From Methanosarcina mazei S-6 (GTDB lineage: Archaea; Halobacteriota; Methanosarcinia; Methanosarcinales; Methanosarcinaceae), in assembly GCF_000970205.1 (NCBI RefSeq), contig NZ_CP009512.1, forward strand, positions 992,001-1,056,000: a stretch of DNA of 64,000 nucleotides, read 5' to 3'. Below are positions 17,434 to 26,250 of the stretch, one piece after another. The notes below the pieces were generated by a model. The model searched no databases. It was not told where the DNA came from and worked only from the letters and a program-made list of their open reading frames with translations. Numbering within the stretch: the stretch's first letter is position 1; each line of letters begins with the position of its first letter. Made by a program: the position numbers and the translations under genes.

Positions 17434-17587
17434 TAATGCAACAAAGATAATCAATATCATAATCCATGATCGGAAAAATGACAGGAACATGAAAAAAGAA
17501 AAAGAGGAGAATCTAAAACTGCAATGTGGGTAAGAATTATTCTTTTCCCACTGTTTCAAAATAAACGAAAAAAACAAATTAAGATTT

Positions 17588-17821
17588 TCAGGCCGGAATT
17601 CCCATGTAAATTTTATGAAGCTCCTCGGCGACATCCTCATCGCTGTAGTATTTCCTGTCCGGAAGCATGCCAAGTTCCCGCATTACGTCAGGGATCGCCC
17701 CACTCCTACTCGCTCGTCCAATAATTTCATTTCTTTTTACAGGATAATCCATATTTTTCAATATTTCCTGAGTTTTTACAGGAAGCTCTGTAATAAATAA
17801 ATCTTTGCTCTCGGTTTCCAT
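17588..17821 (-). CDS. DUF2795 family small protein
   Basis: A 77-residue protein matching the DUF2795 pattern: short helices around ELPVKTQEILKNMDYPVKR, then NEIIGRASRSGAIPDVMRELGMLPDRKYYSDEDVAEEL. Members are small, soluble and of unknown function. The start at 17821 is well supported by aaaggagg seven bases upstream on the minus strand. No operon partner is visible. Confidence 0.8.
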   Translation of the reverse strand: METESKDLFITELPVKTQEILKNMDYPVKRNEIIGRASRSGAIPDVMRELGMLPDRKYYSDEDVAEELHKIYMGIPA

Positions 17822-18242
17822 ACTATTCCTCCTTTATTTTTGTTTAATTTTCTTCTAAATCCCCTGAGACGTCCACATAATTTGCCTGCTCCTTTTCAGG
17901 AGACAATTCCTATCCCGTATGTCGTCTCCAGCATCATCACCCTGGAGCTAACAGGTTCTTCCTTCTCTCCAGGAAAAATCGATACATTTCCAGGCTTTCT
18001 GAAGGAAGCCTAACTTCTTCTGTTAGTAAGAATATCATGGATGATTTACTATTTAAATCTTAACATCTTTGTATAAAATAATACTAAAAATTAATACTTT
18101 CTTTTGCTTTCATAACATTATATAATTGTATATGAGTAATATCCTCTTATATAATTACTAAAAAAGAAACCTAAAAACAAAAATATATGTACTTAGAGAA
18201 ATAAGAATGAAGGTTTAAAAAATAAGTTCAACGGATTTCCCC
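17822..18242. other. Noncoding region with imperfect inverted repeats
   Basis: No gene is supported. Between 17890 and 18020 there are several short complementary pairs, for example tcctggag near 17990 with ctccaggaa near 17965, and gctccttttcaggag near 17887. The rest is AT-rich and includes the likely promoter of the DUF2795 gene. Confidence 0.35.
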
Positions 18243-18450
18243 ATGACTTTTTTAATCCCAATTATTGATGTACTGACAATATTTCACCATAGAAAGATGT
18301 TAAAAAGAGGTGACATGGTGGGATACAGGGAGGGTAACGAACTGATAAGTAATAAAGTGAAACTATATCTCGATATTTCAAGATAAAAAATTATTATGTA
18401 ATTGCTGTTACTTTTATCGCACCTGGACTATTTTATTTTGATCTGGATTT
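18243..18450 (+). pseudogene. Decayed partial copy of the four-helix membrane protein gene at 16909
   Basis: Translating 18243-18386 gives MTFLIPIIDVLTIFHHRKML... and then GDMVGYREGNELISNK..LYLDISR followed by a stop. It aligns with the loop of the 16909 protein (NVLAIFHHRKLVKKDYMIGYREDNELINNN.LYLSIAR). Immediately after this, agataaaaaattattatg replaces agacataagaattactatg. A net one-base loss brings in the stop, and the homologous YYVIAVT continues in another frame. The N-terminal 80 or so codons and the distal helices are missing or unrecognisable. Confidence 0.85.
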
Positions 18451-18574
18451 TCAAAAAATTCAGAATAGTTCTCTCTTAGCGGTATTTCGATCTCTCTATC
18501 TAATTTTGCATTATGTTGAAGAACTTTACTTGATAAAATTTAATATGTAGTAAGATCTATTTCAATAGGGTCAT

Positions 18575-18967
18575 ATGTTGTCTACAAATAGAAAAGATAT
18601 AAAAAAAGAAGATATATTTCAAGCAGAAAGGTTATTAAAAAAAATTGAAAACATATATTTGACTGCTGCATGTAAAGATAAATTATGCGGATTAGTTGAA
18701 AAATATTTTTATGATAGTTATGAGAATTGCTCCCCTAAGTATGCAAAACTCATAATTAATCATTTTGAATCTGACTTGTTGTTGGCCACTTGTTTTTGTA
18801 CCAAATCTGACAATCTAGAATTGCCTGAATTAAAACACGATATTTCTTCAACTTTTTCTATGATAATTTATAAGGCATGTGATTCTAGGGTTTCTTGGTG
18901 GGACAAAATTTTTAAAGAAATCGAACTGAAAATCAACCCGATTGCGAAAATAAAAATTAAAAAATAA
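18575..18967 (+). CDS. Hypothetical AT-rich 130-residue protein
   Basis: I do not recognise it. The sequence is mostly charged and helical (KKEDIFQAERLLKKIENIY), with four Cys residues, a short hydrophobic stretch (SDLLLATCFC), and a lysine-rich tail (KINPIAKIKIKK). There is no signal peptide. Base composition is markedly AT-rich compared with core genes here, and the ribosome binding site is weak (ataggg 8-13 bases upstream). It sits next to the decayed membrane-protein copy in an accessory stretch. It may be a recently acquired gene or a remnant. Confidence 0.45.
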   Translation: MLSTNRKDIKKEDIFQAERLLKKIENIYLTAACKDKLCGLVEKYFYDSYENCSPKYAKLIINHFESDLLLATCFCTKSDNLELPELKHDISSTFSMIIYKACDSRVSWWDKIFKEIELKINPIAKIKIKK

Positions 18968-19158
18968 AATTATCTATCTCATGCACTCTCAAAAATACAT
19001 TTGATTCCATAGTTTGGATGAAATATTCTACTTCAAGATAGATATATCTTTAATTTCAGAATAATTTCCTATCTAATATAAAGTCAACAACGATCGTTAT
19101 TCAATTGTAGAATGAATCCAGCTTTGAGACAATGTGTTGTACAGAGTTCATAAATTCC

Positions 19159-19509
19159 TCATTTTTCATTCCTACGAATCCTCTTTCCCCCAAACGCATG
19201 AATCGTTCTCGTTCCGGCGATACACTTTTCCCACTGTTCTGCCCCCTTGGGAATGAATAATTCACACCCCGGATTGAGGACAAATTCCTCATCATTTAAA
19301 TACGCTGTATATTGTCCGCTAACGCAAACCATCCACTCGTCAAACTCATGAGTGTGTTTTTTGGAAACCCTGTCAGAATAACAGGTCCAGAAAGCCATCT
19401 GGCTGCCGTCTGCGCCTTCGTAAAAATAGCCGTCAATATCTTCTGTGTTTTGTTCTTTGCTGCTGATATGATTGCTTTTACTTTTCATGAACTCCGGAAA
19501 ATCTTTCAT
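19159..19509 (-). CDS. Small cupin-domain protein
   Basis: A single-domain cupin of 116 residues. I chose the start at 19509 because gggag lies 11 bases upstream there. A longer frame to 19551 lacks a site. The first cupin motif appears as SKKHTHEFDEWMVCVSGQYTAYL (His-x-His, then Glu), and the second as PGCELFIPKGAEQWEKCIAGTRTIHAF. The histidines and glutamate could bind a metal ion. Small cupins bind diverse ligands or act as isomerases or sensors, so function cannot be assigned. The neighbouring genes are unrelated. Confidence 0.75.
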   Translation of the reverse strand: MKDFPEFMKSKSNHISSKEQNTEDIDGYFYEGADGSQMAFWTCYSDRVSKKHTHEFDEWMVCVSGQYTAYLNDEEFVLNPGCELFIPKGAEQWEKCIAGTRTIHAFGGKRIRRNEK

Positions 19510-19785
19510 GTTCGAAATCTCCCAGCATTTAACTAATTTATATAATATCAAATCAATGTATAAATCATAACTTCAAATCAAAAAATAACTCATAGAGAAC
19601 CTGTATTCCCTGTTCGCAAGTTGAAACAACATAAAGCAGTAATTGCAAGAATACCTTAATATTTTATGCTATTGATTTTTTATTTAACATAAACACAGGT
19701 TTGTATTGCCATAAACAATTCAGCATCAGTAAGCGTTTCAGTATATTTATTGCTTTAGCAGACATCAAACTATTGAGGTGAACAA

Positions 19786-19926
19786 ATGCCGGCAAGAAAA
19801 GTAAAGAATGATAATAAAGAAAAAGAACTAATGGAAAAACTAGAGTCAATAGAAGAAAAAAGAGAAGATACAGCAGAACAAATAAACATAGAAGAGGAAC
19901 CCGATGAAAGTAAAAGGCCTAAATAA
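19786..19926 (+). CDS. 46-residue highly charged small protein
   Basis: ATG at 19786 follows gaggtga with a five-base gap, an excellent ribosome binding site, and opens 46 codons ending in TAA at 19924-19926. The product starts MPARKVKNDNKEKELMEKLE and continues with alternating Glu and Lys, ending in an acidic stretch and KRPK. It looks like a single soluble helix or coiled coil. No family is recognised. The strong start signal and the coherent charged composition argue for a real gene. Confidence 0.6.
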   Translation: MPARKVKNDNKEKELMEKLESIEEKREDTAEQINIEEEPDESKRPK

Positions 19927-19992
19927 ACAGTATGTTACAAATTTACGTTAAAAAATACATGAATTTTATTTGACCAACAAGCGAATTTTTAT

Positions 19993-20535
19993 TCAGGGAC
20001 TATTAATTTTTTTAAGAACATTTTGTACAAATTCGCGCTTAGCATTTACATAAGACGTAATATCAGTTCTGAACTGTTCAGCTAATCTCATTTTGAGTTC
20101 TCCATAAGCTTTCACAGCTTCCGGATGATCCCTTAAATAATTGCGAAAAGCAATATGTTCAAGATAACCTTTGCCATCCTTCGGACATATGTAAAGGTGG
20201 TAGGGCATAAAATCGTCTACAAAGGTTCTTTTAAAAGCTTCTCTACCTTCAACACCTAAATTTCCTTCGTGTTCAAACCCAATTTTTGCAAGCCTGTCTT
20301 TCACAGCAGGAAAAACATAATATGAATCAATGACCACATCAATATCAATAATAGGTTTTGAAGCAAGACCTTCAATTGCTGTGCTCCCAACGTGAACAAC
20401 ATCAATTATGAGGTCACCGGCACAATCAACAATCATTGCTTTTATTTTCAAAAATTCGGTTTTCCACTCAGGATCGTATGGTACAACCCTTACAATACCT
20501 TTCATTTTTACATCCATATTTATTGACCCTGCCAT
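19993..20535 (-). CDS. GrpB/UPF0157 family nucleotidyltransferase-fold protein
   Basis: The 180-residue protein matches the GrpB (UPF0157) family of the nucleotidyltransferase superfamily. It has VRVVPYDPEWKTEF near residue 15, VVHVGSTAIEGLASKPIIDIDVVI near 46-69 with the GS and D-x-D of the transferase active site, and PYHLYICPKDG plus HIAFRNYLRDHPEA near 115-140. Substrate and role are not known for the family. Three in-frame ATGs (20535, 20517, 20505) could be the start. The second has agggtc upstream and may be the better one. Confidence 0.82.
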   Translation of the reverse strand: MAGSINMDVKMKGIVRVVPYDPEWKTEFLKIKAMIVDCAGDLIIDVVHVGSTAIEGLASKPIIDIDVVIDSYYVFPAVKDRLAKIGFEHEGNLGVEGREAFKRTFVDDFMPYHLYICPKDGKGYLEHIAFRNYLRDHPEAVKAYGELKMRLAEQFRTDITSYVNAKREFVQNVLKKINSP

Positions 20536-20651
20536 ATCTGTTGATTAAAAAAAGGGCTTCTCTGTAAATGTGTCTACCTGATAGATTTTCATCATTAATC
20601 CTCCGGCCTTCGTTACAATTTTCCGCCTGCGTTTCAATTTCAGAGGTATTT

Positions 20652-21362
20652 TCACAGTCTGGTGGCTATGATTGAAACCAGATTAAAGTAATTTCCACCT
20701 TCAGCTTCCATCATTCCGATATCCCTACGGGCATAATCGTTATCACAGGAAAGCCAGTCCTGCCATGTTTCTTCTAAACACTTTAATTCTTTACATTCTT
20801 CTATGCTGACAGAATCCGCTTTTTTCCATAGGTTATACCACCAGTCGAGTGAGTGTAGAGTTAAAGTCATGTCTTCAAACCAGTATGGTTGCAGTTTTTC
20901 CGGAACTCCGTTTTCAAATTCCTTTTTCAGCCCTGGAACTGCAACTGCTATTTTTCCTCCTTTTTTTACAAGCGGGGCAAGGTGTTTTGTTAAGTAATCC
21001 TCTTCTATTCCAAAATAGTGATATGCATCCACACTTATGGCGACATCAAAATATTCCTGTGCGAACGGCAAATCATGTGCTTCCGCGTGTATTGGTATTA
21101 TTTTATCTTCCAGTCCCATTGATTTGATTCTTTCATAGTTTTCTGTTGCACTGATCCATAAGTCGGTAGCAAAAACAGTAACTCCATATTCTTTTGCCAG
21201 GAAGATTGAAGTTAATCCTTTTCCACAGCCAAGGTCAAGTACCCTCATGCCTTCTTCAAGCTTCAAGGATTCCAACAATTCTTCAATGATCTTTATTGCG
21301 TTCGGTCCCATCATGTTCTCTTTCAAAAAAGCAGTATCATACTTGCTGGATTTTGTAAACAT
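20652..21362 (-). CDS. SAM-dependent methyltransferase, class I
   Basis: A class I methyltransferase with motif I VLDLGCGKGLTSIFLA, motif II around VTVFATDLW, DVAISVDAYHYFG as the post-II motif, and LVKKGGKIAVAVPG as motif III. The open frame extends to 21590, but the upstream 76 codons encode a Phe/Leu and Lys low-complexity stretch. The ATG at 21362 has aaggtc about eight bases upstream and begins the homologous part (MFTKSSKYDTAFLKENMMGP), so I start there at 236 residues. The substrate is not evident. A TrmB-type or small-molecule role cannot be separated by sequence. Confidence 0.78.
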   Translation of the reverse strand: MFTKSSKYDTAFLKENMMGPNAIKIIEELLESLKLEEGMRVLDLGCGKGLTSIFLAKEYGVTVFATDLWISATENYERIKSMGLEDKIIPIHAEAHDLPFAQEYFDVAISVDAYHYFGIEEDYLTKHLAPLVKKGGKIAVAVPGLKKEFENGVPEKLQPYWFEDMTLTLHSLDWWYNLWKKADSVSIEECKELKCLEETWQDWLSCDNDYARRDIGMMEAEGGNYFNLVSIIATRL

Positions 21363-21573
21363 TGTCTTGACCTTCTTTGTTTTATCTTTTTCACACCATT
21401 TATACAGCTTGTTCTTTATATTTGCTTCTTTTTCTTGTTTTAGCAGAAAGATAAAGGAAGGTAGACGAAATAGAAAGGATAAAAATAGAAAAGATAAAAA
21501 CAGAAAAAGCTTCGGAGTTGATAAAAGCAGAAGTGAATTATCATTTGCTTGTCTTCTTTTTTTATATTTGAGA

Positions 21574-21623
21574 AGGTCACTCTCCTTCATCTAGCGGAAC
21601 AGGAACGGTTTAGTATAGTGAAT
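21574..21623. repeat. Dispersed 50-bp element, copy A
   Basis: The segment aggtcactctccttc..., continuing to ggtttagtatagtgaa, matches 54261-54310 in roughly four of five positions with no gaps. The best conserved blocks are cactctccttc and ggtttagta. Both copies are in noncoding DNA. It resembles the end of a mobile element or a conserved intergenic motif. Confidence 0.7.
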
Positions 21624-21704
21624 GAGATTGCATAGGCTAGAGATATTCATAACTTAATCTCTTCTGGTCCTCTCGAGTCAGATCACTATTACCTCAAACA
21701 AAAA

Positions 21705-21775
21705 ATTAGTCCTCTTGAGGAAGCGAAGCGACCGAAAAGGACACCGCCCTCCCGAGGCGGAACTCGGGTGAGCAA
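21705..21775. ncRNA. Candidate structured RNA or GC-rich repeat element
   Basis: A short GC-rich island stands out from AT-rich surroundings. GTCCT at 21709-21713 pairs with AGGAC at 21738-21742, enclosing cttgaggaagcgaagcgacc. Next, CCGCC 21744-21748 pairs with GGCGG 21756-21760. Alternatively CCCGAG 21751-21756 pairs with CTCGGG 21763-21768. The two latter stems are mutually exclusive, as in a switch. It lies upstream of the methyltransferase gene and downstream of the PRC-barrel gene, both on the minus strand. No known family was recognised. Confidence 0.35.
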
Positions 21776-21838
21776 AAAAAGTGAAATAGGGTCTGAAAAG
21801 GAAAGTAAATGAGTTCTTCCCTTTCCCTGTTTTTCAAT

Positions 21839-22093
21839 TCATGCCCTTGCTTTCATTTTGTCTATGATAATATAGTCTTTGATGGCGCTTACGGAATCGA
21901 AAGGAATCAGGAGGTAGTTGTCCTCTTTTTTGTATCTGGAAGCATCAAAGGTTGGGTTCGGGCTGACCATAAGGTCAATAATGCGCCCTCCCTTGATCTC
22001 GATTACAATATTGCTCAGTGTTCCTATTTCTGTTCCGTCGGTAGCCATCACCTGCTTATTGAAGAGGAGGTTTCTTGCAAATACTTTAGACAT
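21839..22093 (-). CDS. PRC-barrel domain protein
   Basis: An 84-residue protein consisting of one PRC-barrel domain. It shows the N-terminal ARNLLFNKQVMATDGTEIGTL, the IVIEIKGGRIIDLMV strand pair, and LLIPFDSVSAIKDYIIID at the end. PRC-barrels occur in photosynthetic reaction centres, RimM and many small archaeal proteins that may bind RNA or other proteins. The archaeal single-domain forms are uncharacterised. It is 145 bases downstream of the Cdc48 gene on the same strand. Confidence 0.85.
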   Translation of the reverse strand: MSKVFARNLLFNKQVMATDGTEIGTLSNIVIEIKGGRIIDLMVSPNPTFDASRYKKEDNYLLIPFDSVSAIKDYIIIDKMKARA

Positions 22094-22238
22094 TCTTATC
22101 TTGTCTCCGTGCTCAGTGTTATGCGGGATTAGGTAAAGCCGGCTTTTCAGTTTAAATACATTTACTTTTTACATTTATTCAGTTTGAATCCGTATACTTT
22201 ATAAACTCTTCCTTTTTAAGAGTTACTAATTTAAATTT

Positions 22239-24617
22239 TTACCTGTATCCCACCAATCCGGCTGTCTCGACCGGTCTCTGGCCTCCTTTAAACTGCTCCT
22301 CTATCTTCTCATAGAACTGGGCAATGTTCTCGTTAATTGTGGGCTTAACTTTCTTAAGGGCTTCTCTGAAGTGCCTCATCTCAATCGCTTCAATATCGAA
22401 GTTTTCTCTGAGAGCAAACATTACAGCCTCTCTGCATACCGCTTCTATATCCGCACCCACATATCCTTCTGTCGTATCGGCAAGGTTCTCAAGGTTCACG
22501 TCCTCTGCAAGAGGTGTATTCTGCGTATGGATTTTGAAGATCCTCAGCCTGCCTTTCCTGTCCGGCGCCCCCACATAAACAAGCCTGTCAAAGCGGCCAG
22601 GACGCAGGATTGCGGGGTCAAGCAGGTTAGGGCGGTTAGTTGCGGCAATAATTACCACATCCTTGAGTGTCTCAAGCCCGTCCATTTCGGTGAGCAGCTG
22701 GTTGAGTACCCTTTCAGAAGTCCGGCTGTCCGTGGATTCCATACCCTGCATACCGGCAATAGAGTCGATCTCATCAAAGAAGACAACACAGGGAGAGACC
22801 TGCCTCGCTTTCTTGAAGGTTTCACGAATTGCTTTTTCCGATTCTCCAAGCCACTTTGAAAACATCTCCGGCCCTTTAACGCTTATGAAATTGGCATTTG
22901 ACTCTTTTGCAACAGCCTGGGCTATCAGGGTCTTTCCTGTTCCCGGAGGTCCGTAAAGCAGGATTCCTTTAGGAGCTTTTATTCCCATCTTGACAAACTT
23001 TTCCGGGTTTTTAATAGGCCACTCAACAGCTTCGATGATAGAATGCTTTGCTTCATCAAGACCTCCAACATCGCCCCAGCTGACAGAAGGCATCTCAACA
23101 AAGATCTCTCTCAGGGCTGAAGGCTCGGCTTCCATCAGTGCATCTTCGAAGTTCTTTTTGGTTACAACAATCTTCTCCAGCCTTTCAGGTGGGATTGTGT
23201 CAATTTCCAGGTCGAGGTCAGGCAGGTTTTCCCTTAGGCACCTCATTGCTGCTTCCTGCACAAGAGCCAGAAGGTCCGCACCCACAAATCCCTGCGTCCT
23301 CTCAGCCAGGGACATGAGATACAGGTTTGTCTTCTCTTTCTTTTCCCTCTCCATGGCAGCTTCATCGACTTCTATCTCAGTCCCTGTTTCAACCTCGAAT
23401 TCATCCAGGGCTCCAATTTCGACTTCCGGCGCAGGCTCACCTGTCACGGACTCTTCATCTTTTTCAATCGGCATGCCCCTTGTATGGATCTGCAGAATCT
23501 CATACCTGTCTTTGGTATCCGGCACTCCTATATGGATTTCCCTGTCAAAGCGGCCAGGTCTCCTGAGTGCTGGGTCTATTGCGTCCACACGGTTGGTAGC
23601 CCCTATAACCACAACCTGTCCTCTTTCCTCCATCCCGTCAAGCAGGGTCAGGAGCTGGGCAACCACACGCCTTTCCACTTCCCCTGTCACGTTTTCCCTC
23701 TTGGGGGCAATGGAGTCGATTTCATCGATGAAGATGACTGAAGGGGCTTCCTGGGTAGCCTCCTCGAAGATCTTCCTCAGCCTTTCTTCACTTTCCCCAT
23801 AGAACTTTCCTACAATCTCGGGCCCGGCAATGTAATGGAAACTTGCTCCGGACTCGTTTGCCACGGCTTTTGCAATCAGGGTCTTTCCGGTTCCCGGTGG
23901 GCCGTAGAGGATGACTCCTTTCGGAGGCTCAATGTTAAGGTGGGCAAAAAGTTCAGGGTGCTTCATGGGCATCTCTATCATTTCACGGACACGCATGATC
24001 TCGTCACCCAGGCCCCCTATATCTTCATAGGTGGTGACGCCTCTTGTTGCCTTTTCGTAGCCCTGTACCGGTTTTTTCCGGAGTTCAATGTTTGTTGTTT
24101 CGGTAATCAGGACAATTGTATTTGCAGGGTCAGTCTCGACAGCAACCAGGGGGATTACCTGGCTTGTTGTCAGGGACTCTGTCATTGGCTGAGACATTGA
24201 ATTTATTATTGGAATTATGTCCCCCTTGAACACAGGTCTTTTCAGGATATGCCGTTTTATGATCTCATTTGCATGTTCTCCAAACTGAAGTTCGGGCCCT
24301 CCCTGTGTCATGCTTTCCGGAAGCGCCAGGATCAATTTTTTTGCTTCCGGGGCTTCAACCTTTTTAATTGTCACCTTCTCCCCTATGGAGACCCCGGCAT
24401 TTTGCCGGATGAAATTATCAATGCGCACAATTCCCTGTTCCCAGTCCTGCCGGTCCGCTCTCCATACCTTTGCAGTGGTCTTTTTCTTCCCCCTTATCTC
24501 CACAATGTCACCGGGAGAGAGCTGAAGTTTCAGCAGAGCTGTAGGGTCAAGCCGGATAATTCCTCTTCCAAGGTCAATAGGATATGCCTTTTCAACCTTC
24601 AACTGTATTTCTTCCAT
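22239..24617 (-). CDS. Cdc48/VCP-type AAA+ ATPase with an acidic insertion in D1
   Basis: An archaeal homologue of Cdc48/p97 that unfolds substrates and may feed the proteasome. The N-domain (residues 1-190, double-psi barrel GRGIIRLDP...) is followed by D1, with Walker A GPPGTGKTL at 239-247 and Walker B VIFIDEIDS at 294-302. D2 has a second GPPGTGKTL and VVFFDEIDSIAG, with SRH arginines (RRPGRFDR, LRPGRFDR). Residues about 384-430 are an acidic insertion between D1 strand GMPIEK and the NLYLMSLAERTQGFVGADL helix, absent from typical Cdc48. The last residues are GYR, reminiscent of the HbYX proteasome-docking motif but with glycine in the hydrophobic place. The 792-residue length is normal for the family plus this insert. 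Confidence 0.93.
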   Translation of the reverse strand: MEEIQLKVEKAYPIDLGRGIIRLDPTALLKLQLSPGDIVEIRGKKKTTAKVWRADRQDWEQGIVRIDNFIRQNAGVSIGEKVTIKKVEAPEAKKLILALPESMTQGGPELQFGEHANEIIKRHILKRPVFKGDIIPIINSMSQPMTESLTTSQVIPLVAVETDPANTIVLITETTNIELRKKPVQGYEKATRGVTTYEDIGGLGDEIMRVREMIEMPMKHPELFAHLNIEPPKGVILYGPPGTGKTLIAKAVANESGASFHYIAGPEIVGKFYGESEERLRKIFEEATQEAPSVIFIDEIDSIAPKRENVTGEVERRVVAQLLTLLDGMEERGQVVVIGATNRVDAIDPALRRPGRFDREIHIGVPDTKDRYEILQIHTRGMPIEKDEESVTGEPAPEVEIGALDEFEVETGTEIEVDEAAMEREKKEKTNLYLMSLAERTQGFVGADLLALVQEAAMRCLRENLPDLDLEIDTIPPERLEKIVVTKKNFEDALMEAEPSALREIFVEMPSVSWGDVGGLDEAKHSIIEAVEWPIKNPEKFVKMGIKAPKGILLYGPPGTGKTLIAQAVAKESNANFISVKGPEMFSKWLGESEKAIRETFKKARQVSPCVVFFDEIDSIAGMQGMESTDSRTSERVLNQLLTEMDGLETLKDVVIIAATNRPNLLDPAILRPGRFDRLVYVGAPDRKGRLRIFKIHTQNTPLAEDVNLENLADTTEGYVGADIEAVCREAVMFALRENFDIEAIEMRHFREALKKVKPTINENIAQFYEKIEEQFKGGQRPVETAGLVGYR

Positions 24618-25251
24618 GGATCATCCCGAAAATAGTTGTCTTTTTGATTATTATTCTATCTGGTAATGGTATAAAATGAAAGGATGCCGTTTTTTCCGAA
24701 TTTTCCGGATCGAATACTTCTTAACTATCGTTTTCTACGGATAGTTCTTAACTATCTGTTTTCTATATTAGATTCTCTTTTTATTTTAATGCCTTTCATC
24801 CGGAAAATTTATCCTGTATGCGTTTAAGCTGGAGTGTGCCGCGTATCTGGTGTAATTTTCACTTGCTTCAAATTTCTAATATCTACACCTGTTTCTGCTT
24901 TTCCCTTCCGGGAAACATACTTTCGCCAGTTTCTGGCTTTCTGGACACCGGATTACTGGATGCTCAGGACCGGGAAATAGCTCAGTATATTTTAACACTC
25001 AAGTATTTATATTGAAATGTCCGGAAGACACGCCTCCTATATTCCCCATTTATTAAATAAGTTTACCTTTTACTCTGTTTTCTCTGGAAGGTTAATATAT
25101 TTACAGCTTCTGTGTATAAAACTGTTTAACAGGGTCTGAATCAAACTTTTTGATGTTATCGTTCAGACTCTCCAGCAAAGCAACCTTAGTTTAAATTTTA
25201 GATTAAAATATTTGAATTCACACGATTCACAAATTTCAGGAATTTAAGATT
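24618..25251. other. Intergenic region between divergent cdc48 and nadE
   Basis: No gene is supported in this 634-base stretch. A pair of repeats ttcttaactatc occurs near 24718-24755 (gttttctacgg between). TATA-like runs occur near 25092 (aatatatttac) and 25203 (aaaatatttg), either of which could serve nadE. Confidence 0.35.
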
Positions 25252-26022
25252 ATGGACCTTGAAAACGCACAGAACAGGATTATTGATTTTATCCGGGACG
25301 AGACTGGCAGAGCAGGCGTAAAAGGGGTAGTCGTTGGCATCAGCGGAGGGATTGATTCCGCCCTTACCGCAACTCTTGCCGTAAAAGCTCTCGGAAAGGA
25401 CAGGGTTCTTGGCATCCACATGCCTGAGAGCAGCCTTACCCCTGCCGTTGACAGTGAGGACGCTGAAGCTCTGGCAGACTGGCTCGGGATAGAGTACAGG
25501 ACAATTGACATCTCAGGCATTATCTCGGCTTTTATGGCTGCGGTCCCGGAGAGCGAATCTGCGGACAGGCTCACGAAAGGCAACCTGAAAGCAAGGACCC
25601 GGATGTCCCTTCTTTATTTCCATGCAAACCGGCTGAACCGCATGGTTATCGGGACAGGAAACAAAACCGAGATCCTTCTCGGCTACTACACGAAATACGG
25701 GGATGGAGGCGTTGACCTTGAACCTATAGGAGGGCTTTATAAAACCGGGGTATGGGAGCTTTCCAGCAGGCTGGGAATCCCGGAATCTCTCATCACCAAA
25801 AAACCGTCCGCAGGTCTATGGGCAGGCCAGACAGATGAAGCAGATCTCGGCATCTCATACGTGAAGGTTGATGAAGTTCTGAAAATGATTGAGGATGGCG
25901 TAGAACCGGAAGTAATTCTGGATAAGACAGGGATTTCTGCAGATCAGCTTAACTCTGTCACCAGGCGCATTGAGAGAAATGAACACAAAAGAAAAGCTCC
26001 CCCGGTGCCGGAACTCTATTGA
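25252..26022 (+). CDS. nadE: NH3-dependent NAD+ synthetase
   Basis: NadE amidates deamido-NAD with ammonia and ATP to give NAD, the last step of NAD synthesis. The 256-residue protein lacks the N-terminal glutaminase domain of the glutamine-dependent form. It carries the PP-loop VVGISGGIDSALTATLAVKALG at residues 27-48 (SGGIDS). It also has the family motifs RTRMSLLYFHANRLNRMVIGTGNKTE around 116-141 and KPSAGLWAGQTDEADLG near 184-200. The size fits the archaeal NH3-dependent class. The Tyr codon and stop at its end begin a 22-bp repeat array. Confidence 0.94.
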   Translation: MDLENAQNRIIDFIRDETGRAGVKGVVVGISGGIDSALTATLAVKALGKDRVLGIHMPESSLTPAVDSEDAEALADWLGIEYRTIDISGIISAFMAAVPESESADRLTKGNLKARTRMSLLYFHANRLNRMVIGTGNKTEILLGYYTKYGDGGVDLEPIGGLYKTGVWELSSRLGIPESLITKKPSAGLWAGQTDEADLGISYVKVDEVLKMIEDGVEPEVILDKTGISADQLNSVTRRIERNEHKRKAPPVPELY

Positions 26023-26170
26023 ATTTACTGGTCAACTCCATTGAATTTGCTGGTTAACTCCATTGAACTGACTTGTTAACTTCATTGGATTCGCCTGTTA
26101 ACTTTATTGAATTCACCGGTTAGCTCCATTGAATTTACCTGCTATCTATGTCGAATTTGCCGGAATAGCT
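26016..26170. repeat. Seven degenerate 22-bp tandem units starting at the nadE stop codon
   Basis: Units begin at 26016, 26038, 26060, 26082, 26104, 26126 and 26148 with a period of exactly 22 bases until the last, which is 23. The consensus is ccattgaatttrctggttaact. The first unit contains the nadE TGA at 26020-26022, and every one of the first six units repeats an attga- or attgg-like core. Confidence 0.9.
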
Positions 26171-26250
26171 GTGTTGAATATACTGGACTGACTTTACCAG
26201 ATCCGCGGGATTGAAGATAAAAAATAATCGAAAAAGGAACTTTCTCCTCT

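Noticed and set aside
19101-19295. A 64-residue frame overlapping the cupin gene end
   Set aside because: It overlaps the cupin in another frame and has no start signal. The cupin frame retains the conserved C-terminal strand.
21363-21590. An N-terminal extension of the methyltransferase to 21590
   Set aside because: The extra 76 residues are Phe/Leu and Lys low-complexity, overlap the dispersed 50-bp element, and an ATG with a ribosome binding site begins the conserved part.
22324-24635. Several long open frames opposite cdc48
   Set aside because: They are antisense to a fully conserved AAA+ gene and have Ser- and Cys-rich composition typical of shadows of GC-biased codons.
26016-26170. 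A CRISPR array after nadE
   Set aside because: Units are contiguous 22-base repeats without unique spacers and show stepwise decay.
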